Source: Magicicada septendecula
Lineage: Eukaryota > Arthropoda > Insecta > Hemiptera > Cicadidae
NCBI GenBank assembly: GCA_034769895.1
Contig: CM068367.1
Span: 312,107,986-312,171,985, forward strand
Length of the DNA stretch: 64,000 nt
Direction of reading: 5' to 3'
The notes beneath the pieces were generated by a model. It searched no databases. It had not been told where the DNA came from and saw nothing but the letters and a program-made list of their open reading frames with translations. Below are positions 24,536 to 37,200 of the stretch, piece by piece. The first letter of the stretch is position 1, and each line of letters opens with the position of its first letter. The position numbers and the translations under genes are program-made.

Positions 24536-24760
24536 TTACAGCTGTCGCCGTTCCTCCGTCCCCAACTTCCATTGTAACCTATCGTAGCATGTAAGTTCTT
24601 CTAAATTTCTTGCAACCATTGTTTCCGCTACGTCATCTCGCCAACTCCTCCGTGGACGTCCTCTTTTCCTCCTCACCGGTGGTATCCATTCCAATATTTT
24701 GGGGGGCCATCTGTCATCTTCCAATCTCTTCACATGCCCAAACCAAGTCTGGGCTTGTAC
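24536..24760 (-). pseudogene. LINE fragment: extreme C-terminus
   Basis: The last 74 codons of a LINE ORF2-like protein on the minus strand. The order is WFGHVKRLEDDRWPPKILEW, then a basic KRGRPRRSWRDDV segment, a helical stretch, and DRLQWKLGTEERRQL before a stop at 24,536. The WxGHVxR and GRPRxxWxDDV landmarks are typical of this tail region in insect LINEs. Upstream sequence in the apparent frame does not match the family, so the copy is heavily 5'-truncated. The remaining frame is undamaged, and the copy ends in a (TA)n tail. Confidence 0.88.
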
Positions 24761-25675
24761 TTGATATACAATATACATATTTCTAAATGAATTTCGAAGT
24801 TTATGGGTTTGATTGAAAGGGCTAATTAGAATCAATCACTGAACTCAGAGAGAATTACGAACTCAGAATGAAAATATAAAATAGTAATTGTAACTTACTG
24901 ATTGCAACTAATCGATAAACTGTACACAAAACGCGAGTATACAAAACCCTCAGTAGTCGGTAACACGGTTCTACGACTTAATTCATCGGTACCTGTAAAG
25001 CGTATTGTAGGTTTAAATTTATTTGAGGCAAACGTATTGCAAACCCTACGTATTGTAATATTAATAGTGAGCATCTGTTGCGCTTGCTCATCATGATAGC
25101 CAATCTCGGGATGAAGTTTTTTTAGTATGTTGCTGTCTCAGGGTGGAGGATAATACTGTAGCAACTTCAAATAGGTCTCAAGAGCGAAATTACAGTAACA
25201 GCTCTCTCTCTCTCTTACTCGCCCACTCCGGGGGAAGGGGGACTTCCACCATTTGCATAGACAAACTAATGTCTAATAGCCTCGGCACATGTGCCGCCGT
25301 ATCACATATCTTCCATTACAAAAACTTGTTTCACCCTAACAATTTCTTCGCAACCGTTTCCTCAGAAATAACTTCCAACACCTCTACACTTCTACACCTC
25401 TACAATGCTTTTGTAACATTCTGCCATTCTTTGTCCACGTAATAAAAATTGGCTTCTGTATTTCTAATTTATTTTTAGTTTGCTTTATTTGTGTTTTTGA
25501 TCCTTCAATTTTAAAACGTTTTGCGTTAAAACAGTATTAATTGTTACATTAGTCACATTTCTCTGGTCCGAAAGTCACGTTTCGTCATGAAAATTTAAGA
25601 GCAAGACATTTTAAGGATTCACTTAAACCATTGATTTTTTAACGCTCGTTAGTTACACATCTAGCGATGTTCTAA
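24761..25675. other. Intergenic DNA, no gene recognised
   Basis: No supported feature. A 99-codon plus frame at 25,143-25,442 is Ser/Thr-rich with no motif. A less AT-rich patch with GCACATGTGC lies at about 25,286. Confidence 0.45.
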
Positions 25676-26195
25676 TCAAAAAGAAGATCTAAACGAAAGT
25701 AGCGGAAGCCAAAGTGGCTTTATCTGCGAAGACAAATTTATTACTGAGAAATTTTGGGTTAGAATTGGGAAGAAATTTCAGAAGTTCTATGTTTGAAGCA
25801 TTGCACTATATGGACACAAAACCTGAAAAATACGAGCCAAAATACGAGTAACAGAATTATTTGAAATGTGGTGTTACAGGACAGTGTTAAAAATAAAATG
25901 TATATATGATGTAGCAAATGAATGGGTTCTGGAAATAATGAAAGAAAGCAAAAGGTTTCGGAGAAGTGTAACAAGAAGACGACATAGATTTGTTTAGATG
26001 TCTAGGAGACATCTTACATTAATGATGGGAGGTCCAGTTATTGTAAACAATTTCAAGTACAGACATTGGAGTACATAAGATAGATTGTAGAGTTTGAGTT
26101 TCTGAGGTGTTGTTAGTATTCGGAAATGAAGACATTGTCTCAGGATGGGAGGATCTAGATGAAGCCCATTAAACTAGTCACGCAACTGATGGGAG
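25676..26195 (+). pseudogene. Decayed LINE fragment
   Basis: Three frames taken together give a LINE tail with several frameshifts. ALYGHKT at about 25,802 corresponds to the usual LYGxETWT. ELFEMWCYRTVLKIK at 25,854 corresponds to the usual FEMWCWRRMLKI. A run of RRSVTRRRHRF near 25,950 corresponds to the TIRRRxxxW region. Stops and shifts are scattered, so the copy is old. It ends just before a (GATA)n run at 26,197-26,218. Reading on the plus strand, it faces the minus-strand fragment next to it. Confidence 0.72.
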
Positions 26196-26222
26196 AGATA
26201 GATAGATAGATAGATAGAGAGA
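26196..26222. repeat. (GATA)n between two convergent LINE tails
   Basis: Five or six GATA units followed by GAGAGA and a G run. Confidence 0.9.
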
Positions 26223-26640
26223 GGGGGGAGCTACACAACAAATAATCGCAGCCTCCCATGCCTCCCTATTCTTTTTCACTGTTCTTCAGCTCTGTATATC
26301 ACCGACCGTCGTACACATCATCTAATATCCTCATCCTCTTCTTTCCTCTTCCCCTCAATTTTCACTCTCTGGATACAATTACGTTTTCCTTTCCTCCTTC
26401 TTATTGTCAGAATTATCATACGGCTCCCATCAGCTCTCTTCCGTACCGTCTCATTAGTCGCTCTACCCTTCCTGCTAATTTTTAACAACCTTATCCACAC
26501 TTACATTTTCTGAATTTATTCTCCATATATTTTATGACCCTTTTTTCATGCCCATATTTCTGCTCTGTAAAATACTATGTTGCACACTTGACACTCAACA
26601 AACGTCTTTTTGGGAAATCTGCAATTCTTTGTTACTTGCG
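26223..26640 (-). pseudogene. Decayed LINE fragment, opposite strand
   Basis: The minus strand encodes, across two or three frames, VFYRAEIWA (usual LLYGAETW), then a segment with ILTIRRRKGKRNCIQRV (usual TIRRRKxxWIGHxLRR) and KIEGKRKEEDED (usual KIEGRRxRGRxR), and finally DDVYDGR and YTELKNSEK before NREAWEAA. The order is that of the C-terminal third of the protein. The 60-codon open frame at 26,318-26,500 is the best-preserved part. Its 3' end meets the same (GATA)n run as the plus-strand fragment at 25,676. Confidence 0.72.
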
Positions 26641-29459
26641 TATTGACAATTCCACTGAAGGAAGAATCTCACAGTTGATTAAAATCAGAGAAATGAAATA
26701 ATAACGCATGATCAGAAGTACCAAGACTTTTAACTTTCAAAGTAAAAGATAATGTTTGCATGCTATGGTAACCCGTCTGTTGAGGGACAACTGATGCTTT
26801 TCTGGAACTGCTAACTCTGCATGTAGGGCAGAGCTATTAAATCTTATTTACGAACATGACTTTCAAGGCACAAACATTTTCCGAATGACAAATGTAGCAC
26901 CTTCTCGTAAATCGTGAACAGAAGCGTGAATGCTCCTCCTAGTTGGATGAGAGGATGTATAAAAATAATAAAAAGATAATACCAAGGTTATTGGTATTAT
27001 GCAATTCAAAAAGTATAAAACGATTCTTGGTCATTAATTTGTAAGTTAAAAGTCGTTTATACTTCTCGTGTGAAGTAAATAGAGGAAAATATGAAAAATG
27101 AAACATGATATAAATTCCATTTCAGAAAAATTATTATGGGCCTACTTACCTCTACTGATTCAAAAAAAAAAAAAATATTCCTTTGAAAGTAAATTTAAAA
27201 GAACGTATTTAGACATGTAAACGCCAAACAACTGTAGTGAATGTAATAAACTAAAATAGATAACTGATTAACGGTTTACGGAAACATTGTAAGCTAAGAC
27301 TACAGTGTTACAGACATACGTTTGTGTACTAAGTCACGGATGAGTTTACGATAATTTTCCTCACTGAAACCATGAAATATAAACATGTCTAAAATTATGA
27401 AATCCAAGAGTTTCCTTTCTGAACCAAAAACTTTATAAAACAGACAATGATAGCATTCCTGGTTTAGATAAATGAATAAATACATACACTTGCGTATGTG
27501 TATCTACCAGTCTCTGTTATTTATACATCAGTAGGCCTATATTGTGACGCCGAGTGTTTACTGCTTTATAAAAATAAGTTTTATGTCATTTGAAATACTT
27601 AGAAGAAGACAAGTTTGTTAAGAACATAAAATACTGTAAAGAGATATTTAATCAATTACTTGCGACTGGAAGGCTAAACAGATCTCGCGCACGGCGCACG
27701 ATCAACTCCAGCTACGCCTACATCAGATGCCATTAAATATCAGAAATAAAGTAGCGTTTGTACGCAATGCAGAGATGAGATCCATGAGAACGCATGACAG
27801 ACGGCTATAGAAACCAATTTACATTAAGAAAAATAAAGTTTGTTTTCCTTATATTACAGAGCGCAATTGATCAATATCGTTTATATTAAACTCTCCTTAT
27901 TATGTGCTTGGAAATACAAAAGACGCCTTTTCATGAATGTTCATTTCATAATTTGCTAAAGGAATTAAAAGTCTCTTTCATTTTACTCAGTTTTCCGTTT
28001 CATTGCCTTTACAAGATTTAAACAACTATTAAGTTAGTTTGCCATATTAAAAAGAGTAATTTCTCTATGCTATTTTTAACTAAAAAGCTTTGACATAGAA
28101 TAAAAAAGGCAGTAACTTGCAAGGCAAATTATAATTTACTAATTGATATCTAGACTTGGGAACTTGTCTCCTAGTAGTACTTGATCCCTTTACGTCTTTT
28201 TTTTTGTTCATCTTAAAATTTGTATACCTTGCTTATTTTGGTTTCAAATTTATGTATTTGACAAATACTTCGTAATTAAGACTTTCGTTGTTTGCTAAAA
28301 TTGTAGTCTTATTCTAGCAGGACATCAATTTATTAAAGGTATTAGGAGACTGTAAACAAATGCCTTGTGAGTTCCAAATGGGGTACGACTCGTTATGTGT
28401 CTGGAGCTGCGATGTAACACAAAAGCACAATCGTTAATAATTTCAAACACCCGACAGCAGGTGTGTGCCGGTCCCTCCATTCCACATTGCGCATTCGTCA
28501 TCACTCGCTGTTGACGTAAGCGGTGATTCACTCTGCGCTGGATTGGAATTTTATGTTTCAACAGGAATAATGTAACAAATTTTTTAACTTTTGTTATTAC
28601 TTCGTATTATATTCGCCTTTATCTCTTGTGACGAACGGTAGGTTTATTGGGAAATCGTAGGCTAAAAAGCAGCTTTCTTCGTTACACTAACCGCCTACAT
28701 TTGGTAGAAATAAACAGTCCAAATTATATTGAATAATTTGGATAATAACTTTCCACTAATTACTATTTTCCCGTTGTTTTAAAGTTAGCTAATGTGTCAG
28801 TGAGAACATGTTAGCTTTTGATAATTCGATACCAATAATTAATTTGCTTTATAATATATTAATATATTTATATTGTAGGCGTTTAATCTCATTAAAACTT
28901 ACGAATTTTAGAATAAATGAATTTTAGGTACAAATAATAGACTGAATACACAAAGAAGCGAACGGTGTACTGAACTTAACAAACGTTTGTTTGCATTGCT
29001 TGTGATATACGACAAACAAATTACTGTTGTATTTGTATGTACAGTGGACAAATTCAAAAAGCACCTGCTCCTTCAGTGTAAACACTCTAACGTGGCCAGT
29101 AAATCAAGTTAACTACTTGTGAAAAGTTAATTAAGTCATTCCGGGCGACGACGGTATCAAAACAAAATATTAAATTTTCAAGAACAATACGCAAATACAT
29201 GTGTTTAGTTCATATGAAACTATGCCTTAAATTTAACTATGTCAGTTTTGTCAAGTGTCAAATTTAAACGTTACTTATGCTCCGCGAGCTACATTCAATT
29301 TTAATTTAAATGAATAAAATTTCTGTAGTGCGAGACATATAAATTGGCCACACTGTAAATCCAGTGTAGGGTATGTAAAGTGTCTCTTTAATAGTTACAG
29401 TTTTAATATGATACGATTTAACCAAGCCTCAATCTTTCACAAACTAGAATTTATTTATT
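26641..29459. other. Intergenic DNA, no gene recognised
   Basis: AT-rich, with no microsatellite of note and no supported coding. TAGGCCTA occurs at 27,532. The 78-codon minus frame at 28,325-28,561 has no motif. Confidence 0.5.
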
Positions 29460-29628
29460 CTTCTTCTTCTTCTTCTTCTATGGTGTCACAGGTCGAAGTC
29501 GAACCCTAGCCTCCATAATCATCCACCTCCTTTTGTCCCTGTCCTTGGCAATCGATGTCCATCGTTTTATTTTAAGTAAATTATCAGCATCCCTCGCCAC
29601 TGCGTCAATCCAGCGTGTCTTGGGTCTG
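29460..29628 (-). pseudogene. LINE fragment: last 50 codons with (GAA)n tail
   Basis: On the minus strand 29,628-29,478 reads RPKTRWIDAVARDADNLLKI and continues without a break through WTSIAKDRDKRRWMIMEARV to a stop at 29,478, then (GAA)n. The pattern GRPxxRWxDxVxxD followed by RxxWxxxxxxA is the usual last segment of insect LINE ORF2 proteins. Only this very short 3' end was inserted or kept. The open frame reported on the opposite strand here is antisense. Confidence 0.82.
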
Positions 29629-30610
29629 AATTTATTTATTAGCAAAACGAAATCACAGAATAAGTTGCATGACAGTGATGAGAACCAAAATGTCGACTTT
29701 ACGACAAGTTACTATACTGACATAGAAACAGAAATACGTCAGCTTGCTTTTAAAGACAACAGTATTTTTTGCTATTTTACAACACAAATGTTACAGCGTT
29801 TTATTAAAAAAGTTTATTTTGTTTTAACAGAACATATATTGTAACCAATTATTATAGTTTTGTTTTATTCACCGCTGTAACGTAATGTCTGCTGATGACA
29901 AGCCGATGAAACCGTTCGATTTTATTGTCACGGCCCTTCACAGATTTACTGATACAGTCAACATTTTAAATGAATCAACTATTTAATTACTAACTTGTTT
30001 GCATATTATAGTTGTTGGCCTGCACAACCGAATCAGATGTTCTTTTATGTCTCACAAAATAAATTAGTCAATCATCTGAAGCACAATTTCCTGTTCAACA
30101 TGAAAGTTGGAAAAGGGAATGGAAAAAATATTAATTAAATAAGAATAGTATATTCATTATGCAATGTATTTATTAAAAAACGTTTAGTAAGATGTGTAAG
30201 TTTTTAGTCTAACAAAGTTTATTATGAAACGTAACAACGACAAATACCTTTACAACTATTTCCGCTCCTCACGACCGCCCACATCTGCGTGCCGCCATGT
30301 CACAGAAATGACCGGCATTTTATTTTTGTCAGTCAACATCTTGACATTTGTTTGATGGCATCACTGAATTGACGTCAGATTTCTAAAGACGCCCAAGATT
30401 TTCATACAAAAAAAATTATAAACTGACAAAATATTGTGAATTGGAAAACAAAAGCTGTCCATCGTTTGACAACTTTAATCGAAAATAATAATTATTCACT
30501 TTTAAATTTCGGACTGTCCCTACGAAAACGTGCGCACTTGTGTGTTACTAGAACACTTTTAAATAAATAATATCGTCTATATAACATAGTAGTGTTTATA
30601 TTAACATTAG
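29629..30610. other. Intergenic DNA, no gene recognised
   Basis: No supported gene. The 103-codon plus frame at 29,533-29,844 begins antisense to the LINE tail and runs into unrecognised sequence. Confidence 0.45.
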
Positions 30611-30651
<41 letters not shown>

Positions 30652-30652
30652 A
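30611..30652. repeat. (TC)n(AC)n compound microsatellite
   Basis: About thirteen TC dinucleotides followed by about eight AC dinucleotides. Confidence 0.95.
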
Positions 30653-31244
30653 TATGTTTTTCATTATTTGACTGTAACATAACAACGATTGTTACAGCTT
30701 TAACTAACAGTAATGACAGCAATAATAAGAAGAAAGGAAGAAGATGAATTAAATACGACCGTATTAGTGTAAATAAATGTAATTTGAAATTGCAAAAGTT
30801 AAAGATCAACATCGGAAAATTTGCAACATTAAACCATTAGTAAATAGCTCTTGAACAGCTTATCACATTCAGCTATGAAAGAGAAAGACACGACCAAGCC
30901 ACTAATTGATAAGGTATGCAGAGGTCATGTCGTTGATGCGAGGGGAGAAAGACATCTCATAGACCCAGTAAAAAGACTGGTAGGGAATCGCAAAAGATAG
31001 GATTGCAGAATCCAAAGGTGTGCAAGTTTAGAAGTCCAAAAGTAGGACCCGATGAAAATGTACTCAGACCAAAGGCGCTAAATGAATGCGAATGATGAGG
31101 TTATGAATGGAAATGGTCAGGGGACACTAAAGGGGTAGAAAAAGAAGATGATTAGAAAGATATTGTGATGAGAGGTAAAAACGAAAGTGTGTACGTAAAG
31201 AAAATAAATGAGGAGGTATCTAGTGTCTAGGGCAAACCAGAAAC

Positions 31245-31500
31245 AGACGTGGACGTAATAGCGAGGAGATTGCAGTGGGCACATCGTACAGATAGAATTA
31301 AATAAGGAAGGACTGTGAAGAGAGAAAGGCCGTTGTGTAGGCCAGAATCCAAGAAAAAGAGAGGAAGATTGCAGCGAAGGTGGCGGGACGCTGTCATGGC
31401 GGATTTGAAAAACGCAGAACAACGCTGTCAGAATAAAGACACGGACAGAAAAGAATTGAGAAAAATGACAAAGTTTTGGATCTGTATTGGAGCTTCTTAA
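31245..31500 (+). pseudogene. LINE fragment: C-terminus
   Basis: The plus strand encodes DVIARRLQWAHRTDRIK, a stop, then KRERPLCRPESKKKRGRLQR and a WRDAVMADLKNAEQR segment to a stop at 31,498. The first part matches the ARRLxWAGHVxRM landmark and the second the KRGRPxxRWxDxVxxDL landmark of LINE tails. One in-frame stop near 31,303 breaks it. Sequence from about 30,870 to 31,245 may be more of the same element but could not be translated into anything I recognise. Confidence 0.72.
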
Positions 31501-33221
31501 TAATAAAAATAATTTTTAAGGTATCCATTTTTTTCTTTTAACGTTTTAAATAGAATACTACTGATTTTAATATGTTTCTGACAAGTTTTTATTACAGTGT
31601 AATTTTTAAGGTATACGTGCAGCCAATAAAACTGTAACAGTGCTGTTTTACTGGCTATTCATACTATAAACTACTTAATGCGCGTTATTGTTAAGTGGTT
31701 CAAGATTCGATATGACTACTTTTGGATTTTTTGACATGTAAATATATACAGCTGATCCTTGTTGTTAGTCGCCTATTCCGATAACGTTGAAGGCATAGCG
31801 ATAACGATAACGATAACTTGTAGAAATATAAATCAAAACAAAACCTTTTAAATACATTACCATTATTTTTGTAAAATAAACCAGTATGATAAATTTAAAC
31901 ATAAGTTTAATCTAGAAACTACTGAATACATTTTCGATTTCACAATATAATTTTATTATGAGGACACATTTTTATATATATTTTTGAAAGTTCACTGAAA
32001 ATAATTATTTTACATTACAGTAGTGGAACACGTATCGCTGGCGTAGGTTTATCAAACACACTACCAAACCTCAGATTACAAAACGAGCAATGTACTTAGT
32101 AATGGAATGACGTTTGCTGTGTTTTTCCAATTTTAGAGGTGCAACAACGAAGTTTAGCACGGTTTCATAAAATGCCCTGAAATTGCGAAAAAGAGACAAA
32201 CTACCACAGACATTGACGGAAAGAGCGACGCCAAAATTTACCGCGTTCATCAACTTACTGCAGCAACCAGTATACGACTATTAGTTTGTCTTGTCAATGG
32301 ATGAAAAAATTACATAAAGCAGATAAAGCGTTACAATACTACAAATTTAAACACCATAATATCTAAACAACACAGGCCTTCACAAGTGGGTATCCCGTAG
32401 TACTAATCAAATATTTCCTTGGTATTTACTAAAAAATTTTTTTAAGGAATGAGAATGAACAGCAAAGAAGTTGGTGTTCACTGTCGTTTAGGGAACGCAT
32501 ATCTATTGCTCGGATTGTCACTATACTCTCGGCTCAAAAATGACTTGTTACAGTTTTACATAAACAGTTACTAGGGGGTATCGTTTTACACGTTAAGTAA
32601 TAGGCCTACTGCACGATTGTGTAACTAAAGAGTATACCATTTAAAAGTAGGTCAACGCCCACATATAACTCGTTTTATCGTCTAGACTACTGGTAAATAC
32701 TTTTGAATATTCGATGGAAAACACAGAAAGCGGGGATTTTGTTTTGGCGCGATGTATTGCGTGAGAAAGGTTTGGAAAACAGTTCAAATTTACAAGTCTT
32801 GTAACGTTGATTCTATGAATTGTCCTGTATCTCAGGAAAATTGAAGCGAGTTAGCAAGTTACCGGAATTTCTGGGGCTTTGACTCGTTAACCGAATAATA
32901 CAGTTTTGTGTAACTCTCACAAAAATTAATTAATGTAATATGTTATTTGTTTTCATTTAAACATTTTGTAATTCCATTTAAAATAACTCAACTTCTCCTG
33001 AAGTAATATGAGAAATTTTGTCACTAACTTTTCTTCTAGCTTCTACAAAAATCGCTTTTTCTAGCTTTCATTTTTGTTTTATTTATTAATTCAAACAAAT
33101 AAGGTCACTGAAAAGTAGTCCACATATTTAACGATTAGACGTTGACGTTAAATATATTGTCTTACAATGCTGGAAAATTTTTTTTACATTTTTTTTGCAA
33201 AACGTGAATATTTTGCGAGTA
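31501..33221. other. Intergenic DNA, no gene recognised
   Basis: AT-rich. A short CGATAA triplet repeat lies at about 31,799-31,817 and a TAGGCCTA at 32,601. Nothing else is supported. Confidence 0.45.
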
Positions 33222-33253
33222 AACACACACACACACACGCGCGCGCGCGCGCG
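33222..33253. repeat. (AC)n(GC)n alternating tract
   Basis: Alternating purine-pyrimidine run passing from CA to CG dinucleotides. Confidence 0.95.
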
Positions 33254-34230
33254 TTCAGATTAACAAGTGTATTAGATTGGTTAATTAATATAATAAACCG
33301 TACAGATGATTCCACATTCTTCCTTTTATAACATAAGTTTCATAGAATTTATCGTTAAAAGACAAAACGAGAGATTAAAGTAAACCTCTAGGTCTCCAAC
33401 ACAAGAACGTTTACTAGCGTAAACACATAGTTAAGCAAGAAAATTCAACAATATGTTAAAGTAACATTTAATGAACTCTGATTACATTTAAGTTGGCTCG
33501 TTGCTTATCATAAGTGAAAATAGGTGGACACTATTGAAATACACGAAGTAGGTGAAAGGCAATTGAAGAACTAATAATTTTACACTATAATTTAAAAACG
33601 TCAATTAAAGTAGATTCAAGTTGTGATTTAACTATAGTTCATAAATTCTCCAAAGTTTCTAGTCGTCTTACGTAGGTATAAAAAGCATTCATAGAAACGA
33701 ACAGCTTTACTGAGAAAGTTCAAAATACTAATTTTAAGGTAAGATGTAAATCTTTACAGATAACGTTGCATCATTAACTTTATAAGTGCCTCTTCTTATG
33801 ATGAAGCACGAGTTTCTTGAGTTCGATTTGTGATCGAAGCAGCTCGGTGCTGGAGGGGAGTACCTGACCCCGTCACGTGTTAGAAGCAAAGGCAATCAAG
33901 GCGTAGTCAGTCACAGTACGACTTTTAAGTACCATTCAGCTAAATTAAATGGCAGCCCACGTACTGCAAACAAAATTCTACAGAGCAGTGGAATGAATAT
34001 TCTATTACTGAATATAAATTTGAGAGTATATTGGGACCATGAGTTGTAAAATCTAAAAATTCTTTAATATATTGCCAGATAGTTAAAAGTATTTTAAATG
34101 AGAAAAAGCCGTTTCTGCCGATATTATTTATATTTTCTAAACCTCAAGTCCTCCCGCTTCAAATTTTATTACGTAAACTTGGTGTTAACACGTTATTTAA
34201 TATTTCTGCATGCTAAATACTAATATATAG
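33254..34230. other. Intergenic DNA left of the plus-strand LTR element
   Basis: No supported gene or repeat. It ends in TACTAATATATAG, the TA-rich border of the LTR. Confidence 0.4.
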
Positions 34231-37200
34231 TGTAACGTACCAAATTAGCAGTTACATAAAATAACTATCTAATACGTCAAATGAAAGGATATCATGAAAA
34301 TATTTCATCGAGCATAAAAGAAGGAACGGGAGAATATAAATAAAGTGTGTATCTACGAACGAGTATTATTGAAACAACCCAACGAAGGAGAAGGAAGAGT
34401 AATAAGGATATCATCGAGTATAACAAAGAGAGAGAAAATACCAACGAGCCAATATAATACGTTAGCATCCAGGCCCAATAGATCCAAAATAGTGAGGGGA
34501 TATGACGAAAATAATTATTAAAATAAAAAGGAGACGAATCAAGTACAATCACAATGGTGATAAAACAAACGAATTTGTTTATTAGTGTGAAATAATATGG
34601 GACAATGATTACCATAACCACGAATAAAAATATGGAAGAGTATGATAATATTAAGGGACATCGATTATTGCAAATAATGTATAACCAAGGAGAACACCGA
34701 CAGTGAGAAACAACTAACCAGAAGAAGAAAAGAAGAAGAAGAGGAAAAGAAATGTACCATGAAGAATGAAGATTATGTATGAACAGTACAAGACATCAAC
34801 ATTCACAAGATATACAAGGAATTAAAATCAATATAGTGAACAGAAGAAGTATGATGATTATTCAAATACCAATAACAGAGAAACCAGTGTTGAGCGTCAT
34901 TAAGTGATCACGAACAATGACAGTGAGTACTTAATATAAGTGTAACAACATGTGATATGATAACCATTTTACCCCAAGTAAACAGCACAAACAATACCAG
35001 TGAAAATGTTTATAACGGAGCAAAGTGATTAACCATTATAAGTGAAAGAATCCACGATTAACTAGTGAAATGCACAGACAATTAGTGTAACAAGTTTAAT
35101 CAAGATTGTAAAACCACATAGATAATCAGTAAGACCACCAAAAAATATGAGACAGAACAGTAAATTAATTGTTCATAGGGATTAATAATAAAAGCTTTGT
35201 AAGCCCGAATATGAAATGTGCCTGAATGCCATAGCAAGACAGGACAAAATGTAAATGAATACCAGCACAAGTAGTAGCAAATATGCTAGTTTGTTATGTA
35301 TAAACCAATCAATGTACCAAAAACTAGGTGCAACCCACCAAAATATGTAACATTATTAGACTAAGAATACCTGTGTTATTGTTTCAACAAATAGTGTAAA
35401 AATGTGTATAACTTAATAATAAACCATTGTAGTAGAATGCCATAATGAGATGGCAATAGTTGAGTTAAATACTGCATAAAAGTATGTAGAGCATTGTTGT
35501 CAGACAACTGACACATAACCTCACAAGAATTGGACCTATAACATAAAATCATGTACATTAGTTAAACCAAGCAATTATCCACAATTGTTTCAAACAGAAA
35601 CTAGCTAAGAACAATAATGCAAACCAATGAATACCATATGTACTGAAGGACACAGCAAATGAATCAGATTGAATATAATATCATAAAGTTAAATGGACAG
35701 AACCCCAATGTGACAAGAGAGTTAGTCAAAAAACATTATCAAAACTTATCAAAAGAATGTGACAATTGTTACCAGTAGTTAGGGAAATGTCTAATACTGC
35801 TATGAGAACACTTCACAAGTGTAATACTAGTAGTTTAATAATTGAAATATTATAAACTAACTAACTGCAATTGTAAAACCAGATGTAAATAAACACCATG
35901 CTATAACTTAGAGAGCTTTCAGATAACGAAAAGTTAATGAATACATTGAACCAACAATGTACAACAATTGTACACTATTTTAATTACTAACAATGTATCC
36001 CATGTGTACTAAAATAACTAAATAAGTGACAAAATGGAAAGATGAGAACAGAAGGTATTTTGATCATACTATAAGTATATACAAAATAACATTTTTTAGC
36101 AAAATAAAGTATGAACAAATGTAAATAAATGTACATATTAGTGTTAGGATGTCAAACATATGTAGTAGAATAAGGAATGATGGCGTTACAAGTGAATATA
36201 AACAATCGAACAATGTTGGTATAGACGCCATTAACAGATTTTGTTTAAACTATAAATATAACCATTTTATGTACTAACATGAAGGAGAAATGGACTCAAA
36301 ATGTTTAGTAATAAGTATTACAGTGTAATTATAACGAAATATGGTGAAAAAGACTTATTTATGTTAAGAGTCACCATATGAGTTTTCAAGATGACCAAGT
36401 GAATTAATAATGGACGGATTTAGTGCTTGTTTAGACTTAAAATAAAGCCACAAGTGTCCGCGATTTAATGCCACTATCCAAATGACGATATGACAAAGGA
36501 TAAGAAACTTATGACCATTATAAGTTTTTCAATCATTTTGAGTATCCATGTATACGTCACAGATAATCTCGAACCCACGCTTAGAGATGCGAAAAATTGA
36601 AAGTTTTATTTTACCAAAGTGTTTTGGGGTTGAGAGTATGACCTTTTGAACCAATCAAATAGCTTAAAATGACCAGACGAAAAGAGACGCTTTAGCGAGA
36701 TGATACATTCGTTCTGCATCACTCACGGCGAGAGGTCTATGCCGAAAGTCATCAAAATATTTTTGAAATGTGCGCGTCACCTACAGTAATACACCAACAA
36801 ACATTAACCTGTACACAACAACACATTATCGAGTGTCCAGTGAATTAAGTGAATAGTGAATTAACATGACCAGTGTATAATAAGGGTCATGTTCTGTGTA
36901 TATAATCAGGGAGTACAATATTTTAATTATTTTAAAGAAAATAATAAAAGAATAATTCTCGTTGACGAACGAAAATTATTAATTGGACTGCACTAGTCAT
37001 AAAGCTTGAGTGCTTTAATAAACAATGATGGACAATTATCAGAATTTAATAAACAAGTAGTAGCACAATCCAATGACAATAATTAATTCAAGAATAATTA
37101 TTTTATATTTAAAGAATAATTGAGAACGGCGGAATTAAACTTAGATGCCGCTCATCATTAAGTGAATATAGTCGCTTACTTGACTATAACTTTTGAATTA

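Noticed and set aside
29885..29920. CTGATGA...GAAACCG resembling a hammerhead core
   Set aside because: The nine bases between the boxes cannot form stem II and no stem I partner is found.
36560..36590. Possible tRNA T-arm (GGGTTCGAGA, minus strand)
   Set aside because: The flanking bases do not pair as a T stem and no acceptor or anticodon arm can be built.
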